Shown: in pieces, positions 32,287-42,190 of the stretch
Position numbering within the stretch: position 1 is the first letter of the stretch
How the letters are laid out: every line of letters begins with the position of its first letter
Assembly: GCA_903895595.1 (NCBI GenBank)
Contig: CAITUP010000100.1
Location: 1 to 55,707 of the forward strand
Origin: an uncultured Acetobacteraceae bacterium
GTDB taxonomy: Bacteria > Pseudomonadota > Alphaproteobacteria > Acetobacterales > Acetobacteraceae
Reading direction: 5' to 3'
Length of the DNA stretch: 55,707 nt
Made by a program: the position numbers and the translations under genes
Notes under the pieces: generated by a model
Databases searched by the model: none
Told to the model about the DNA's origin: nothing
What the model saw: the letters and a program-made list of their open reading frames with translations, nothing else

Positions 32287-32959
32287 TCAAAGGTCCAGCA
32301 CCAGCCGGCTGGTTTTCGATCCGGAACAGCAGATCACGATGGTTCGGTTCGACGCCCTTTCGGCCGGGGTGAGGACGGTATCGCGGTGATCGGGGATACC
32401 CTCGATCACCTTGGTCTCGCAGGTTCCGCACACGCCTTCCAGGCAGGAATGGCCGGCATCGATGCCCGCCATGCGCATCGTCGCAATGAAGATGGAACGA
32501 GTCCGCTTTCATTTCATCCAGAAACGCGGCCCTCGCCTGGGTTCGAGCCGCGTAATGCAAGGTCCAGGATCGGCTGAGTTGGTGTAGCCGTTGTGCCATG
32601 CACCAGACCGGGGCGATGCCGATCCCCCCGGCGATCAGGACCGTATGCGCCGCATCCTCTTGCAGCGGGAAATTGTTACGGGGTTCCTCGATGGTCAGAA
32701 TATCGCCGGGACGGATCGTATCGTGCACGAACCGCGATCCACCCCGGCCCGCTGCATCCTTCAGCACGCCGATCCGGTAGCGGTGGCGCTCGGTTTGCGG
32801 ATTGGCGAGCGAGTATTGACGTCGCAATCCGTTCGCCAGATGCAATTCGATATGCGCGCCGGCCGTGAATGCGGGCAGAGGGGCACCGTCGGGCGCGCGC
32901 AGGTCCAGCGAGAGAATATCCTCGGCTTCGTAGGCGATGGCCTTGACCCGAAGCTGCAA
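32287..32959 (-). pseudogene. Oxygenase reductase (VanB/PDR type) with a large internal deletion and frameshift
   Basis: The N-terminal FMN/NAD part is intact: LDLRAPDGAPLPAFTAGAHI, RQYSLANPQ, GGSRFVHDTIRPGD, IAGGIGIAPVW. It runs to FHLHCDD near 32,490. The C-terminal ferredoxin part (MRMAGIDAGHSCLEGVCGTC, then VICCSGS, complete Cys set) lies in another frame from about 32,478. Roughly 80 codons, the end of the NAD domain and start of the ferredoxin domain, are missing at the junction, so no functional reductase can be made. The start is TTG 32957-32959 just after the RidA gene. It was presumably the electron donor for the Rieske oxygenase upstream. Confidence 0.85.
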
Positions 32960-32960
32960 G

Positions 32961-33350
32961 TCAGGCCTCGGCCGCCAGGGTGAACTGCATTTCCACCTGG
33001 GCGCCACGGGTTAGATGGACCGCGCCGACGACCGAGCGCACCGGCAACCGGTCGGGCGGGAAGGCTTTGGCGTACTCGGCGTTCATGCGTGGCAGCAGGC
33101 GCGGGGCGTCGGTCAGATAGACGGTCACAGCAACGATATGGTCGCGAGTCATGTCGTTGGCCCCCAGCAGCGCGTCCAGGGTGCGGAAAATCCGCCGCAT
33201 CTGCGCCTCGACCCCTTCCGGCAGCGGAATTTTGTCGTTGTCCGGATCGATGGGCCCGATGTTGGAGGTGACTCCCCAAGCCCCCACCATCGCGATTTCG
33301 CTGGCATATTGCGCTCGGGCCGAACCCGAACGGGCGGCGATACGTCGCAT
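32961..33350 (-). CDS. RidA/YjgF family protein
   Basis: This 129-residue protein has the RidA core: MVGAWGVTSNIGPIDPDNDK, QMRRIFRTLDALLGANDMTR, VTVYLTDAPRLLPRMNAEYA and RLPVRSVVGAVHL. The conserved Arg and the C-terminal MQFTLAAEA correspond to the imine-deaminase pocket. It sits between the oxygenase and reductase genes, as RidA-like proteins often do in aromatic or amine catabolic operons. It is the only intact gene of the three. Confidence 0.85.
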   Translation of the reverse strand: MRRIAARSGSARAQYASEIAMVGAWGVTSNIGPIDPDNDKIPLPEGVEAQMRRIFRTLDALLGANDMTRDHIVAVTVYLTDAPRLLPRMNAEYAKAFPPDRLPVRSVVGAVHLTRGAQVEMQFTLAAEA

Positions 33351-33365
33351 TGCTTCTCTCCCCGT

Positions 33366-34714
33366 TTACGCGACCAAGCTGCCGGTCATCAGTTCGGCGA
33401 CACGCTGGCGGGCCGCCACTTCCCGCTCCAGCGGCGGCAGCGTATCGGAATCGATCACGATCAGCGCCGCCCGCCGTCCGAAATTGGCCAGCGCCTGCTT
33501 CCCGACATTGGCCTGGCTGGGCAGGGTCATGACGAATTCGTGATTATAGGTGCGCACCTGCCCATCCGCGCAGACCCGCGGCTTGGCCGGGATTTCGCCG
33601 GTTCGCACTGCTTCGATCGCGCGGCCGAGCATGCGGCGGAACATGACGATGCCGCGGTCGGTGGTGCCGAGATGTTCTGCCTGATGATTGGCGACCGATC
33701 CCTGCGAGACCAGCGCGTCGTAATCGCCGGGTTCCATCTGGCGTTCCTCGTACGGACGGTCGGCGGTCTGGCCGATAAAGCCCATCCGGTCCACGCGAGT
33801 TCCTCCGCCGGTGCGCGCCGGAACTGTTCGGTGCGTTCGTTGTAGTGGCCGTAACCGATATAAAGCGAGTTGCGGTCGTCGATCGGCACCACCCAGCGCG
33901 TCAACCCGCAGGAGATGTTGAAGCATTCCGTCGAGGCGTCGTTACTGCCCGCCGCGAATTGCGCCACGTTCGGCAAGATGATGTCGGAGGCCCGGATGTA
34001 GACCTTGTCCTTCACGTGCCGTGTCGCCATCGACAGGAAACCGAGAGGCGTCTCCACGAAATCCAGGGCCGGCTGCACCTTGAACGCGGCCGAAAACTGC
34101 TCGCCGCTGACGATCGCGTGCAGATAGGCGTTGTGAATGGGGTCGCAGGCATTCTCGACGATTTGCAGCCAGTTGCAGGGGATCGTCAGTTTCAGCGGCA
34201 CGAGGTCGTTACCGATGGGATGCAGGAACGTATCGTATATCGGGAATTCCGGCATGCTCTCGGGCGGGCCCATATAGGCGAAGATCATTCCGTGCGCTTC
34301 CCGCACCGGATAGGCGCCTTGGCCGAAATTAGCGGGGATGCGGCTGGTTTCCGGTTCGGCACCGACACTGAGGACCGCGCCGGTCGTATCGAACACCCAA
34401 CCGTGATAGCAGCACATGATGCCGCGTTCCTGGGGAATGCCGAATTCCAGCGACGCGCCGCGATGGATGCATTGCCTGTGCAGCAGGCCGAGCTTGCCGC
34501 CGTGTTCGCGGAACAGGACCAGATCTTCGCTGAGGATGCGGATCGCTTTCGGCAGCGCGCCGACTTCCGACGACAGAGCGATCGGGTGCCAGTAACGGCG
34601 GAGATATTCGCCGCCGTCCGAACCGGGCGTGGTCTGGGTCAGCGGATTGGCGACCGCCGCTTTCGGGCGGTTATGATAGCCGCTGTAGAGGCCGTTGGTC
34701 GGTGCTTGGGACAT
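33366..34714 (-). pseudogene. Rieske-type aromatic-ring oxygenase alpha subunit, single frameshift
   Basis: The first frame (from ATG 34714) contains the Rieske site CIHRGASLEFGIPQERG plus CCYHGW, and the mononuclear iron site ENACDPIHNAYLHAI. It reads well to RRAPAEELAW. Normal sequence then resumes in the other frame as RMGFIGQTADRPYEERQ and continues to the stop at 33366. One missing G in the run at 33791-33792 would restore AEELAW-DRMGFIG. The total would be about 449 residues. It is either a young pseudogene or an assembly error; the deletion in its presumed reductase favours genuine decay. Confidence 0.8.
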
Positions 34715-34771
34715 GCGTTCCTCCCCTGCGTTTTCGCGTTGCGGGAATCGTAGGGGCGGGCGCGCGGGCGG

Positions 34772-36100
34772 TCAAACGGCGTAGCGGCTGACAACGGGCC
34801 GCAGGCCCAGGTTCTCCCGCAGGGTGCGCCCTTCGTATTCACTGCGAAACAGCCCGCGCCGGCGCAGTTCGGGTAGAACCATCTCCACGAAATCCTCGCC
34901 GCCGCCGGGCAATGTCGCCGGCGTGATGTTGAACCCGTCGCAGGCGCCGGCCTCGAACCAGGCCTGCATGAAATCGGCGATGTCGGCGGGCGTCCCGATT
35001 TGGGCGGACCCGGTGATGCCGGAGCGGAGGTACAGATCGCGGATGGTGGGTTTTTCCTTGCGGACCCGGTCCACCAGCCGCGCGGCGATGCTGCGCAGTT
35101 CCTGGCCGCCGAGGGCGTCGGGCGGAACGGGTTCGTTCAGGGGATAGCCCGACAGATCGCCGAACGTGCCGTACAGCGATCCCAGGCCGGCCAGCGGATC
35201 GAACAGTTCCTGAAGTTCGTCGTATTTCGCCTGCGCTTCCGCCCTTGTGCGGCCGACGACCGGGCACAGCGCTGGCATGATCTTCAGATCGTCCGGCTCG
35301 CGGCCGTATTTCGCCATCCGCCCTTTGATGTCGGCGTAGTATGACTGGCCACCTTCGAGCGATTCATGGATCGCGTAGATCACATCCGCCGTGGCGGCAC
35401 CCAATTCCCGTCCTTGCTCCGACGCGCCGGCCTGTACGATGACCGGGTGGCCCTGCGGCAGACACGCCACGGTCAGGGGGCCGCGCACCTTGAAGAACCG
35501 GCCTTCGTGGTTCAGCACATGCATCTTTGCCGGATCGAAATACTGGCCGGACGCCTTGTCCAGCGTCAGGGCGCCCGTATCCCAGCCGTCCCACAGGCCT
35601 TTGACGACTTCCACGAACTCGGCGGAGCGGGCGTAGCGCGTGTCGTAGTCCAGCGTCGTCTCCAGTCCGAAGTTTTGGGCTTCCAGGCCGGACCACGAAG
35701 CCACCACGTTCCAGCCGGCGCGTCCTTTGCTGATGCAGTCCAGCGTGGCAAAGCGGCGGGCGAGATTGTAAGGCTCATTGTATGTGGTGGAGGCGGTGGC
35801 GATCAGGCCGACATGCCGGGTCACCATGGCCAGCGCCGGCAGCAGCATTGTCGGCTCCAGCTCGATCATGTCGCGGCCGGTGTGGGACAGCGAACCGGGG
35901 GGATCGTCGCTTTGCCGGATGCCGGCGCCGTCGGCGAAGAAGATCATGTCCATCTTGCCGCGTTCGGCGATCTGGGCGGAGCGGACATAGTGTTCCACAT
36001 GCAGCGTACCGTCGGCGGGCACGTCCGGGTGGCGCCAGGCGGCCGGGTGATAGCCATGCCCGCGAATCGACAGGCCGAGGCGCATTTTGCGAGCCGTCAT
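34772..36100 (-). CDS. DszA/NtaA-type flavin-dependent monooxygenase
   Basis: This 442-residue LLM-class enzyme starts at ATG 36098-36100 (the frame extends to 36247, but homology begins at MTARKMRLGLSIRGHGYHPA). Blocks include ATASTTYNEPYNLARRFATL, GRAGWNVVASWSG, LDKASGQYFDPAKMHVLNHE, PVIVQAGASEQGRELGA and the end LPELRRRGLFRSEYEGRTLR. Family members use reduced FMN from a separate reductase to oxidise xenobiotics, nitrilotriacetate or sulfur compounds. It is divergent from dusB, with a 179-nt intergenic region (36101-36279) in which no further gene is seen. Confidence 0.88.
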   Translation of the reverse strand: MTARKMRLGLSIRGHGYHPAAWRHPDVPADGTLHVEHYVRSAQIAERGKMDMIFFADGAGIRQSDDPPGSLSHTGRDMIELEPTMLLPALAMVTRHVGLIATASTTYNEPYNLARRFATLDCISKGRAGWNVVASWSGLEAQNFGLETTLDYDTRYARSAEFVEVVKGLWDGWDTGALTLDKASGQYFDPAKMHVLNHEGRFFKVRGPLTVACLPQGHPVIVQAGASEQGRELGAATADVIYAIHESLEGGQSYYADIKGRMAKYGREPDDLKIMPALCPVVGRTRAEAQAKYDELQELFDPLAGLGSLYGTFGDLSGYPLNEPVPPDALGGQELRSIAARLVDRVRKEKPTIRDLYLRSGITGSAQIGTPADIADFMQAWFEAGACDGFNITPATLPGGGEDFVEMVLPELRRRGLFRSEYEGRTLRENLGLRPVVSRYAV

Positions 36101-36279
36101 GGGGTCGAGTCCTTCCTGCGAGCCGGTTTCCCGCAAAGCGAAGACGCGCCTCGTGGTTGGGTCAAGTGTGCCGCGCGAAACCGCGATGCTGCCCGAGGGT
36201 ATGCCGATGACCACGACGCCAGCGAAACCGCAAAAACCGGATTGCACCCCCAGCCCTGTGGCGCTACCCTGCCCAAATC

Positions 36280-37344
36280 ATGGGCAACTGTCGGTTACAA
36301 ATCACACATCCCGCTCTCAAACCAATCGACCTCGGGGGCGGGGTTCGCATCGAAACCCCGGTGATCCTGGCACCCATGTCAGGTGTCACCGATTTGCCGT
36401 TTCGCCAAACCGCCAAGCAGTTGGGTGCCGGCATGGTCGTGTCGGAGATGATCGCGTCGTGGGCGATGATCCGGGAGAATCGTCGGACCCTCGACATGGC
36501 CGAAATCGATGGTTGCGGCGGCGTGTCCGCGGTGCAGCTCGCCGGCTGCGATCCGGTTGCGATGGCGGAAGCCGCGCGCATCGCCGTGGACCAGGGCGCG
36601 CACCTGATCGACATCAATTTCGGCTGCCCGGTGAAAAAAGTGGCGGTTGGGCAGGCAGCAGGCTCCGCTTTGATGCGCGATGAGGTCGCGGCCAAGGCGA
36701 TCCTTGAAGCCACCGTTAAGGCGGTGCAGGTTCCGGTCACGCTGAAAATGCGGATGGGCTGGGACCATGACAGCCTGAACGCTCCGGTTCTGGCCAAAAT
36801 CGCCGAAGATGTCGGCATCCGCATGGTCACCGTGCACGGCCGCACCCGCCAGATGTTCTACACCGGCCATGCCGATTGGGATTTTATCGCGAACGTCAAG
36901 AACGCCGTCTCCATCCCGGTGATCGCCAACGGCGATATCTTGACCGAGGACGATGCCGCTGCCGCTCTGGTCAAATCCGGCGCCGACGGTGTCATGATCG
37001 GCCGCGGCTGCTATGGCCGGCCTTGGTTCCCGGCCCAGGTGGCGCATTTCCTACGCACCGGCGACAAGCTGCCGGACCCGGCGCTGGCGGACCAGAAGGC
37101 GATCCTGCTCGGCCATTACCACGGGATGCTGACGCGCTTTGGCACCAATGCTGGCGTCCGCCTCGCCCGCAAACATGTATCCTGGTACTCGCGCGGCCTG
37201 ACTGGATCGGCGGAATTCCGAGCGACGATGAACCGGCTGCCCGACGCGGACTCGGTGCTGGGCTTGATCGACGGGTTCTACGACCGGCTGATCGAACGCG
37301 GCGCGGTCCGTACAGCGGCTTGGCAAATGGCGGAGGCCGCGTGA
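36280..37344 (+). CDS. dusB: tRNA-dihydrouridine synthase B
   Basis: This 354-residue FMN-dependent TIM-barrel enzyme reduces uridine in tRNA. The signature [19 protein letters not shown], the catalytic Cys in [11 protein letters not shown], and the phosphate-binding [13 protein letters not shown] and [11 protein letters not shown] are present. In alphaproteobacteria this gene (nifR3) is the first of the ntr operon, as here. Its stop overlaps ntrB by GTGA. Confidence 0.93.
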   Translation: MGNCRLQITHPALKPIDLGGGVRIETPVILAPMSGVTDLPFRQTAKQLGAGMVVSEMIASWAMIRENRRTLDMAEIDGCGGVSAVQLAGCDPVAMAEAARIAVDQGAHLIDINFGCPVKKVAVGQAAGSALMRDEVAAKAILEATVKAVQVPVTLKMRMGWDHDSLNAPVLAKIAEDVGIRMVTVHGRTRQMFYTGHADWDFIANVKNAVSIPVIANGDILTEDDAAAALVKSGADGVMIGRGCYGRPWFPAQVAHFLRTGDKLPDPALADQKAILLGHYHGMLTRFGTNAGVRLARKHVSWYSRGLTGSAEFRATMNRLPDADSVLGLIDGFYDRLIERGAVRTAAWQMAEAA

Positions 37345-38465
37345 GCTCCTTCGCCTCCCGCTTGCTTCCCAGCCGTAACCGCGGCCCCGATACGGCGGCG
37401 ATGCTCAGCGCGATGCCGGTGCCGGTGGTGCTGCTCGACGCCGAAAACCGCTTCCGCTTCGTTAACCATGCGGCAGAGCAGTTTCTCGGCATGTCCGCCG
37501 CCAGCCTGGGCCAGCAGCGGCTGCAGGATATTCTGCCGTCCGATAATCCGTTGTTCCTGCTGATCGATCAGGTGCGCCGCAGTGAGGCGACGGTGTCCGA
37601 TCACGATCTGACGCTGGAAAGCGCTCGATTGCACAAGACCGGCATCACCGTGCAAGGCTCGCCCTTGCCGGAGGAGCCGAATGCCGTCCTGCTGATCCTG
37701 CAGGATGCCTCCGCCGCCCGCGCGCTCGACCGGCAATTGGCGTTCCGCGGCGCTGCCCGCAGCGTCACCGGCATGGCGGCGATCCTGGCGCACGAGGTTA
37801 AGAACCCCCTGTCGGGCATCCGTGGCGCGGCGCAACTGCTGGAAACCAGCGTTGGGCCGGACGATCGGGAACTGACCGACCTGATCCGCGACGAGGCCGA
37901 CCGTATTCGCGCGTTGGTGGACCGGATGGAGGCGTTCGGCGAAAAGCCGATCGTTCGCACGTCCGTCAATATTCACCGGGTGCTGGAACATGTGCGCAAG
38001 CTGGCGCAGACCGGGTTCGCCGAACATGTGCGTTTCGCCGAACAATACGATCCGTCGCTGCCGCCGGTTTGGGGCAATCGGGATCAACTGGTGCAGGTGA
38101 TCCTGAACCTCGTGAAAAACGCGTCCGAGGCCGCCACGCACGCCAATAATAGCCGGCCGGACATCACCTTGATCACGGGGTTTCAGCACGGCATGCGCAT
38201 CGCCATGCCGGGCACGTCGCAACGCCTCGATCTGCCGTTGTTCGTGACCGTGCGCGATAACGGACCGGGCATCCCCGAAGACATCATGCCGCATCTGTTC
38301 GAACCCTTCGTGACCTCCAAATCCTCCGGCAGCGGGTTGGGATTGGCGCTGGTCGCGAAGATCGTGGGCGACCATGGAGGCCTGATCGAGGTCGACAGCC
38401 GCCCGGGCCGGACCGAGTTCCGCCTGCATCTTCCGGTCGTGACGGAAAAGGACGCTGACTTGTGA
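37341..38465 (+). CDS. ntrB: Nitrogen regulation sensor histidine kinase NtrB
   Basis: The protein has 374 residues from GTG 37341. It has an N-terminal PAS domain ([20 protein letters not shown]), the H-box [20 protein letters not shown] (about 148-167) with the phospho-accepting His, the N-box [10 protein letters not shown] and G-boxes DNGPGIPE and [10 protein letters not shown]. There are no transmembrane segments, as usual for NtrB. It phosphorylates or dephosphorylates NtrC under PII control. It overlaps ntrC by GTGA. Confidence 0.93.
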   Translation: MSSFASRLLPSRNRGPDTAAMLSAMPVPVVLLDAENRFRFVNHAAEQFLGMSAASLGQQRLQDILPSDNPLFLLIDQVRRSEATVSDHDLTLESARLHKTGITVQGSPLPEEPNAVLLILQDASAARALDRQLAFRGAARSVTGMAAILAHEVKNPLSGIRGAAQLLETSVGPDDRELTDLIRDEADRIRALVDRMEAFGEKPIVRTSVNIHRVLEHVRKLAQTGFAEHVRFAEQYDPSLPPVWGNRDQLVQVILNLVKNASEAATHANNSRPDITLITGFQHGMRIAMPGTSQRLDLPLFVTVRDNGPGIPEDIMPHLFEPFVTSKSSGSGLGLALVAKIVGDHGGLIEVDSRPGRTEFRLHLPVVTEKDADL

Positions 38466-39931
38466 CTCTGCCCACCATCCTCATCGCCGACGACGACCGC
38501 TCCATTCGCACCGTGCTGACCCAGGCGCTGGGACGCGCCGGGTATCAGGTGCGGGCATCCTCCAACGCCGCCACGCTGTGGCGCTGGGTGGAGGAAGGGG
38601 AGGGCGATCTGGTCATCACCGATGTCGTGATGCCCGACGAAAACGGCCTCGACCTGATTCCGCGCATCAAGCGCGTCCGGCCCGATCTGCGCATCATCGT
38701 CATGAGCGCGCAGTCCACGTTGATGACCGCGGTTAAGGCGGCGCAGCGCGGCGCGTTCGAGTATCTGCCGAAACCGTTCGATCTGACCGAATTGCTGGCC
38801 GTCGTCGGGCGCGCCTTGTCGCAGCCGTCGGAACCGACCGCCAGCGCCAGCGAGCCCAAGGATTCCGAGGAACGTCTGCCGCTGATCGGCCGCAGCGTCG
38901 CGATGCAGGAGATTTACCGCACGATCGCGCGCCTCACGACGGCCGATCTGACCGTGATGATCAACGGCGAGTCCGGCACCGGCAAGGAACTGGTCGCCCG
39001 CGCGCTGCACGATTACGGCAAGCGCCGATCCGGGCCGTTCGTGCCGATCAACATGGCCGCGATCCCGCGCGAACTGATCGAAAGCGAGCTGTTCGGGCAC
39101 GAACGCGGCGCCTTCACCGGCGCCACCAACCGGTCGCAGGGGCGGTTCGAGCAGGCCAATGGCGGCACGCTGTTCCTGGACGAAATCGGCGACATGCCGC
39201 CGGAAGCGCAGACCCGGTTGTTGCGCGTGTTGCAGGAGGGCGAGTTCACCTCGGTCGGCGGGCGCCAGCCGATCAAGGCCAATGTTCGGATCATCGCCGC
39301 CACCCACCGCGATCTGCGCGCCGCCATCCGGCAGGGCCAGTTCCGCGAGGATTTGTTCTACCGCCTGAACGTCGTGCCCATTCGCCTGCCGCCGCTGCGC
39401 GAACGAGCCGAGGATGTGCCGCTGCTGGCGCGCCATTTCCTCGACCGAGCGCGCGACGATGGGCTGCCGTCGAAGATGCTGGATTCCGGGGCGATCGACC
39501 GGCTGAAGCAGCACTCCTGGCCGGGCAACGTGCGGGAGCTGGAAAACGTCATGCGGCGCCTGGCGGCGCTGTGCCCGGACGAAACGATCACCGCCGAGAC
39601 GATCGGCGCCGAATTGACCGAGACGTTGGCACCCATGTCCGCCCCGGCGTCGGCCGCCGCGCCTCAGGGCGGGCCGAGCGGGCCGGAACCGCTGACATTC
39701 GCGGTGGAGCGGCATATCAAGGCGTTCCTCGCCGCGCATAACGACGGCGCGGGCGTGACCGATCTGTACGATCAGATCATCGCCGAGGTCGAACGGCCTT
39801 TGATCCGCATGACCCTTTCGGCGACGCGCGGCAACCAGATCAAAGCTGCCGCGATGCTGGGGCTGAATCGCAACACGCTGCGCAAGAAGATCCGCGACCT
39901 CGAAATCCCGGTCGTGCGGGGTCTGATGTGA
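38462..39931 (+). CDS. ntrC: Nitrogen regulation response regulator NtrC
   Basis: This 489-residue protein has a receiver ([13 protein letters not shown]; phospho-Asp in [12 protein letters not shown]) and a sigma-54 activator AAA+ domain. The AAA+ domain shows Walker [10 protein letters not shown], an intact GAFTGA loop ([14 protein letters not shown]), Walker [13 protein letters not shown] and the Arg-finger region. A Fis-type HTH follows ([20 protein letters not shown], residues 460-479). With GAFTGA present it should activate sigma-54 promoters for nitrogen assimilation. Confidence 0.94.
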   Translation: MTLPTILIADDDRSIRTVLTQALGRAGYQVRASSNAATLWRWVEEGEGDLVITDVVMPDENGLDLIPRIKRVRPDLRIIVMSAQSTLMTAVKAAQRGAFEYLPKPFDLTELLAVVGRALSQPSEPTASASEPKDSEERLPLIGRSVAMQEIYRTIARLTTADLTVMINGESGTGKELVARALHDYGKRRSGPFVPINMAAIPRELIESELFGHERGAFTGATNRSQGRFEQANGGTLFLDEIGDMPPEAQTRLLRVLQEGEFTSVGGRQPIKANVRIIAATHRDLRAAIRQGQFREDLFYRLNVVPIRLPPLRERAEDVPLLARHFLDRARDDGLPSKMLDSGAIDRLKQHSWPGNVRELENVMRRLAALCPDETITAETIGAELTETLAPMSAPASAAAPQGGPSGPEPLTFAVERHIKAFLAAHNDGAGVTDLYDQIIAEVERPLIRMTLSATRGNQIKAAAMLGLNRNTLRKKIRDLEIPVVRGLM

Positions 39932-39934
39932 CGC

Positions 39935-42190
39935 ATGAACGCCTCGCCGCCGATTGAGACGCTTACGCCCGCGCCGGTTCCCATGGCCGGCAGGCGCCGA
40001 AGCTGGTTGTCGCGCATCGGGGAGGCGATCGTCGGCAAAGTTGCCACGCTGATCCTGACCGCGCTGGCTCTGGCGGTCGGCCTGACGACCTTCGTCGTTC
40101 TCGCCAGAGGCTCGATCGTCGATCCCCAGCCATGGCTTGGCTTCGCCTTCATCGCCAACCTGTCGTTGCTGCTGCTGTTGGCCGCGGTGTTGACAGTGCG
40201 GGTGGTGCGGGTTTGGGCGGACCGGCGGCGCGGGTCGGCGGGGTCGCAACTGCATGTCCGGCTGGTGATGTTGTTCAGCGGCGTCGCCGTCGCACCCACC
40301 ATCGTCGTCGCCTGCTTCGCCGTCGCCTTCTTCCATTTCGGCATCCAGTCCTGGTTCAACGACCCCGTCCGTACGGCGTTGACCGACTCGCTCCAGGTTT
40401 CCCGAGGTTACTTGGAGGAGCATCGCAACAACATCCGCTCGGTCGCGCTGGAAATGTCGAACGACCTCAGTCGCGCTGGCCAGTTTCTGTCGACCGACCC
40501 AACCGCGTTCGCCGACGTGCTGGATACGCAAACGGCTCTGCGTGGCCTGACCGAGGCTGTGATCTACGAACCCAGCTCCGGCCAGGTGCTCGCCGCCGCG
40601 GGGTTGTTCGTGGGCATGGTGACCGAACCGCCGCCGCCTTGGGCCACGCAGCAGGCGTTGACGGGCGATGTCGCAGTGCTGAACGCCGGCGACGGGACCC
40701 GCGTGCGCGCTATCGTAAAGCTGGATTCGACGCCGCCTTTGACGCTGATGGTCGGCCGCCCCATCGATCCCGCGATTTTGGGGTTCCAACAGAGCACCGA
40801 ACAGGGGGTGCTGGCGTACCAGCGGTTGGACCGGAACCGCTGGCTGCTGCAGATCGCCTTCGCCTGGATTTACGTCGCCGTCGCGGTGTTGGTGCTGCTG
40901 ACGGCCGGGCTGATCGGCCTTGCCATGGCCAACCAGATCGCCCGTCCCGTCGGTAACCTGATCAACGCCGCGGAACGCGTCCGCGCGGGGGATTTGACCG
41001 TGCGTGTGGCGGAGACGTCGACGCGGGACGAACTCGCCGGCCTGTCGCGCGCCTTCAACCGCATGACGGGTCAACTGGGGGCGCAGCGGAATGAGCTGAT
41101 GGACGCCTACAGCCAAATCGACGAACGCCGCCGCTTCACCGAAACCGTGCTGTCCGGCGTGTCGGCCGGCGTGATCGGCTTGGACGTGCGCGGCCGGGTG
41201 GAGCTGCCGAACCGCGCGGCGGACGAACTGCTGGGCATGGACCTGCTGGCCGCCATTGGCCGCCCGCTGGCCGACGTGGTGCCGGAATTCGCCCCGCTGC
41301 TGCGCGCCGCCGAGGAAGCGCCGGAAAAGGCGCGCACCGCCGAAATCCAGATCGGGCCGACCAACCGCCGCCGCACCGTGCTGGTGCGTATTGGCGCGGA
41401 ATTATCCGCCGGGCGCACGGATGGGTTCGTGGTCACGTTCGACGACATCACCGAACTCCAATCGGCGCAGCGCAAGGCCGCCTGGGCCGATGTCGCTCGT
41501 CGCATCGCGCATGAGATCAAGAACCCGCTCACGCCCATCCAGCTGTCGGCCGAACGGCTCAAACGCCGTTTCACTAAGGAAATCCAGTCCGATCCGGACA
41601 TTTTCGCGCAATGCGCCGATACGATCATCCGCCACGTCGGCGACATCGGCCGCATGGTGGATGAGTTTTCGGCCTTCGCTCGTATGCCGCAGCCGGTCAT
41701 CAAGTCCGAGGATATCGGCATGATCGCTCGGGAAGCGCTGATCCTGCAGAAAACCGCCCGGCCGCAGATCGAATGGACCACCCAGATCCCGGATCGCGGC
41801 CCCGTTGCCCCCTGCGACCGTCGGATGATCCGCCAGGCGCTGACGAATCTGCTGCAAAACGCCGCCGATGCGGTAGCGATGCGGGAGGGGGCGTCCCACA
41901 TCTCCTTGACCGTCGTGGCCGGCGACCGCGACATTCGTTTGACAATTGCCGATGACGGAATCGGTTTACCGGGGGAAGATCGCGCGCGCTTGACGGAACC
42001 GTATGTGACGCACAAGCCGAAGGGCACCGGATTGGGATTGGCGATCGTGAAGAAGATCATGGAAGACCACGGCGGCGCGTTGACATTGGACGATAACCCG
42101 GACGGGCCGGGCGCGGTGACCTGCCTTGTTCTGCCGTTGGCGGCCGCCACCCCGGCGATTATTCAGGACGAAGCAACGCATGGCGCATGA
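39935..42190 (+). CDS. ntrY: Nitrogen regulation sensor histidine kinase NtrY
   Basis: This 751-residue membrane kinase shows three N-terminal transmembrane helices (about 36-57, 67-92 and 109-135), a periplasmic region, and a fourth helix around 306-330. A HAMP domain follows (QIARPVGNLINAAERVRAGD), then PAS (GVSAGVIGLDVRGRVELPN), the H-box RRIAHEIKNPLTPIQLSAER, and the G-box TGLGLAIVKKIMEDHGG. It pairs with NtrX. It starts 3 nt after the ntrC stop and overlaps ntrX by 11 nt. Confidence 0.93.
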   Translation: MNASPPIETLTPAPVPMAGRRRSWLSRIGEAIVGKVATLILTALALAVGLTTFVVLARGSIVDPQPWLGFAFIANLSLLLLLAAVLTVRVVRVWADRRRGSAGSQLHVRLVMLFSGVAVAPTIVVACFAVAFFHFGIQSWFNDPVRTALTDSLQVSRGYLEEHRNNIRSVALEMSNDLSRAGQFLSTDPTAFADVLDTQTALRGLTEAVIYEPSSGQVLAAAGLFVGMVTEPPPPWATQQALTGDVAVLNAGDGTRVRAIVKLDSTPPLTLMVGRPIDPAILGFQQSTEQGVLAYQRLDRNRWLLQIAFAWIYVAVAVLVLLTAGLIGLAMANQIARPVGNLINAAERVRAGDLTVRVAETSTRDELAGLSRAFNRMTGQLGAQRNELMDAYSQIDERRRFTETVLSGVSAGVIGLDVRGRVELPNRAADELLGMDLLAAIGRPLADVVPEFAPLLRAAEEAPEKARTAEIQIGPTNRRRTVLVRIGAELSAGRTDGFVVTFDDITELQSAQRKAAWADVARRIAHEIKNPLTPIQLSAERLKRRFTKEIQSDPDIFAQCADTIIRHVGDIGRMVDEFSAFARMPQPVIKSEDIGMIAREALILQKTARPQIEWTTQIPDRGPVAPCDRRMIRQALTNLLQNAADAVAMREGASHISLTVVAGDRDIRLTIADDGIGLPGEDRARLTEPYVTHKPKGTGLGLAIVKKIMEDHGGALTLDDNPDGPGAVTCLVLPLAAATPAIIQDEATHGA

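Noticed and set aside
38183-41116. A 977-codon minus-strand open frame opposite ntrB, ntrC and ntrY
   Set aside because: A shadow of the conserved ntr operon. It is rich in Gln, Arg, Asp and Gly with no domain.
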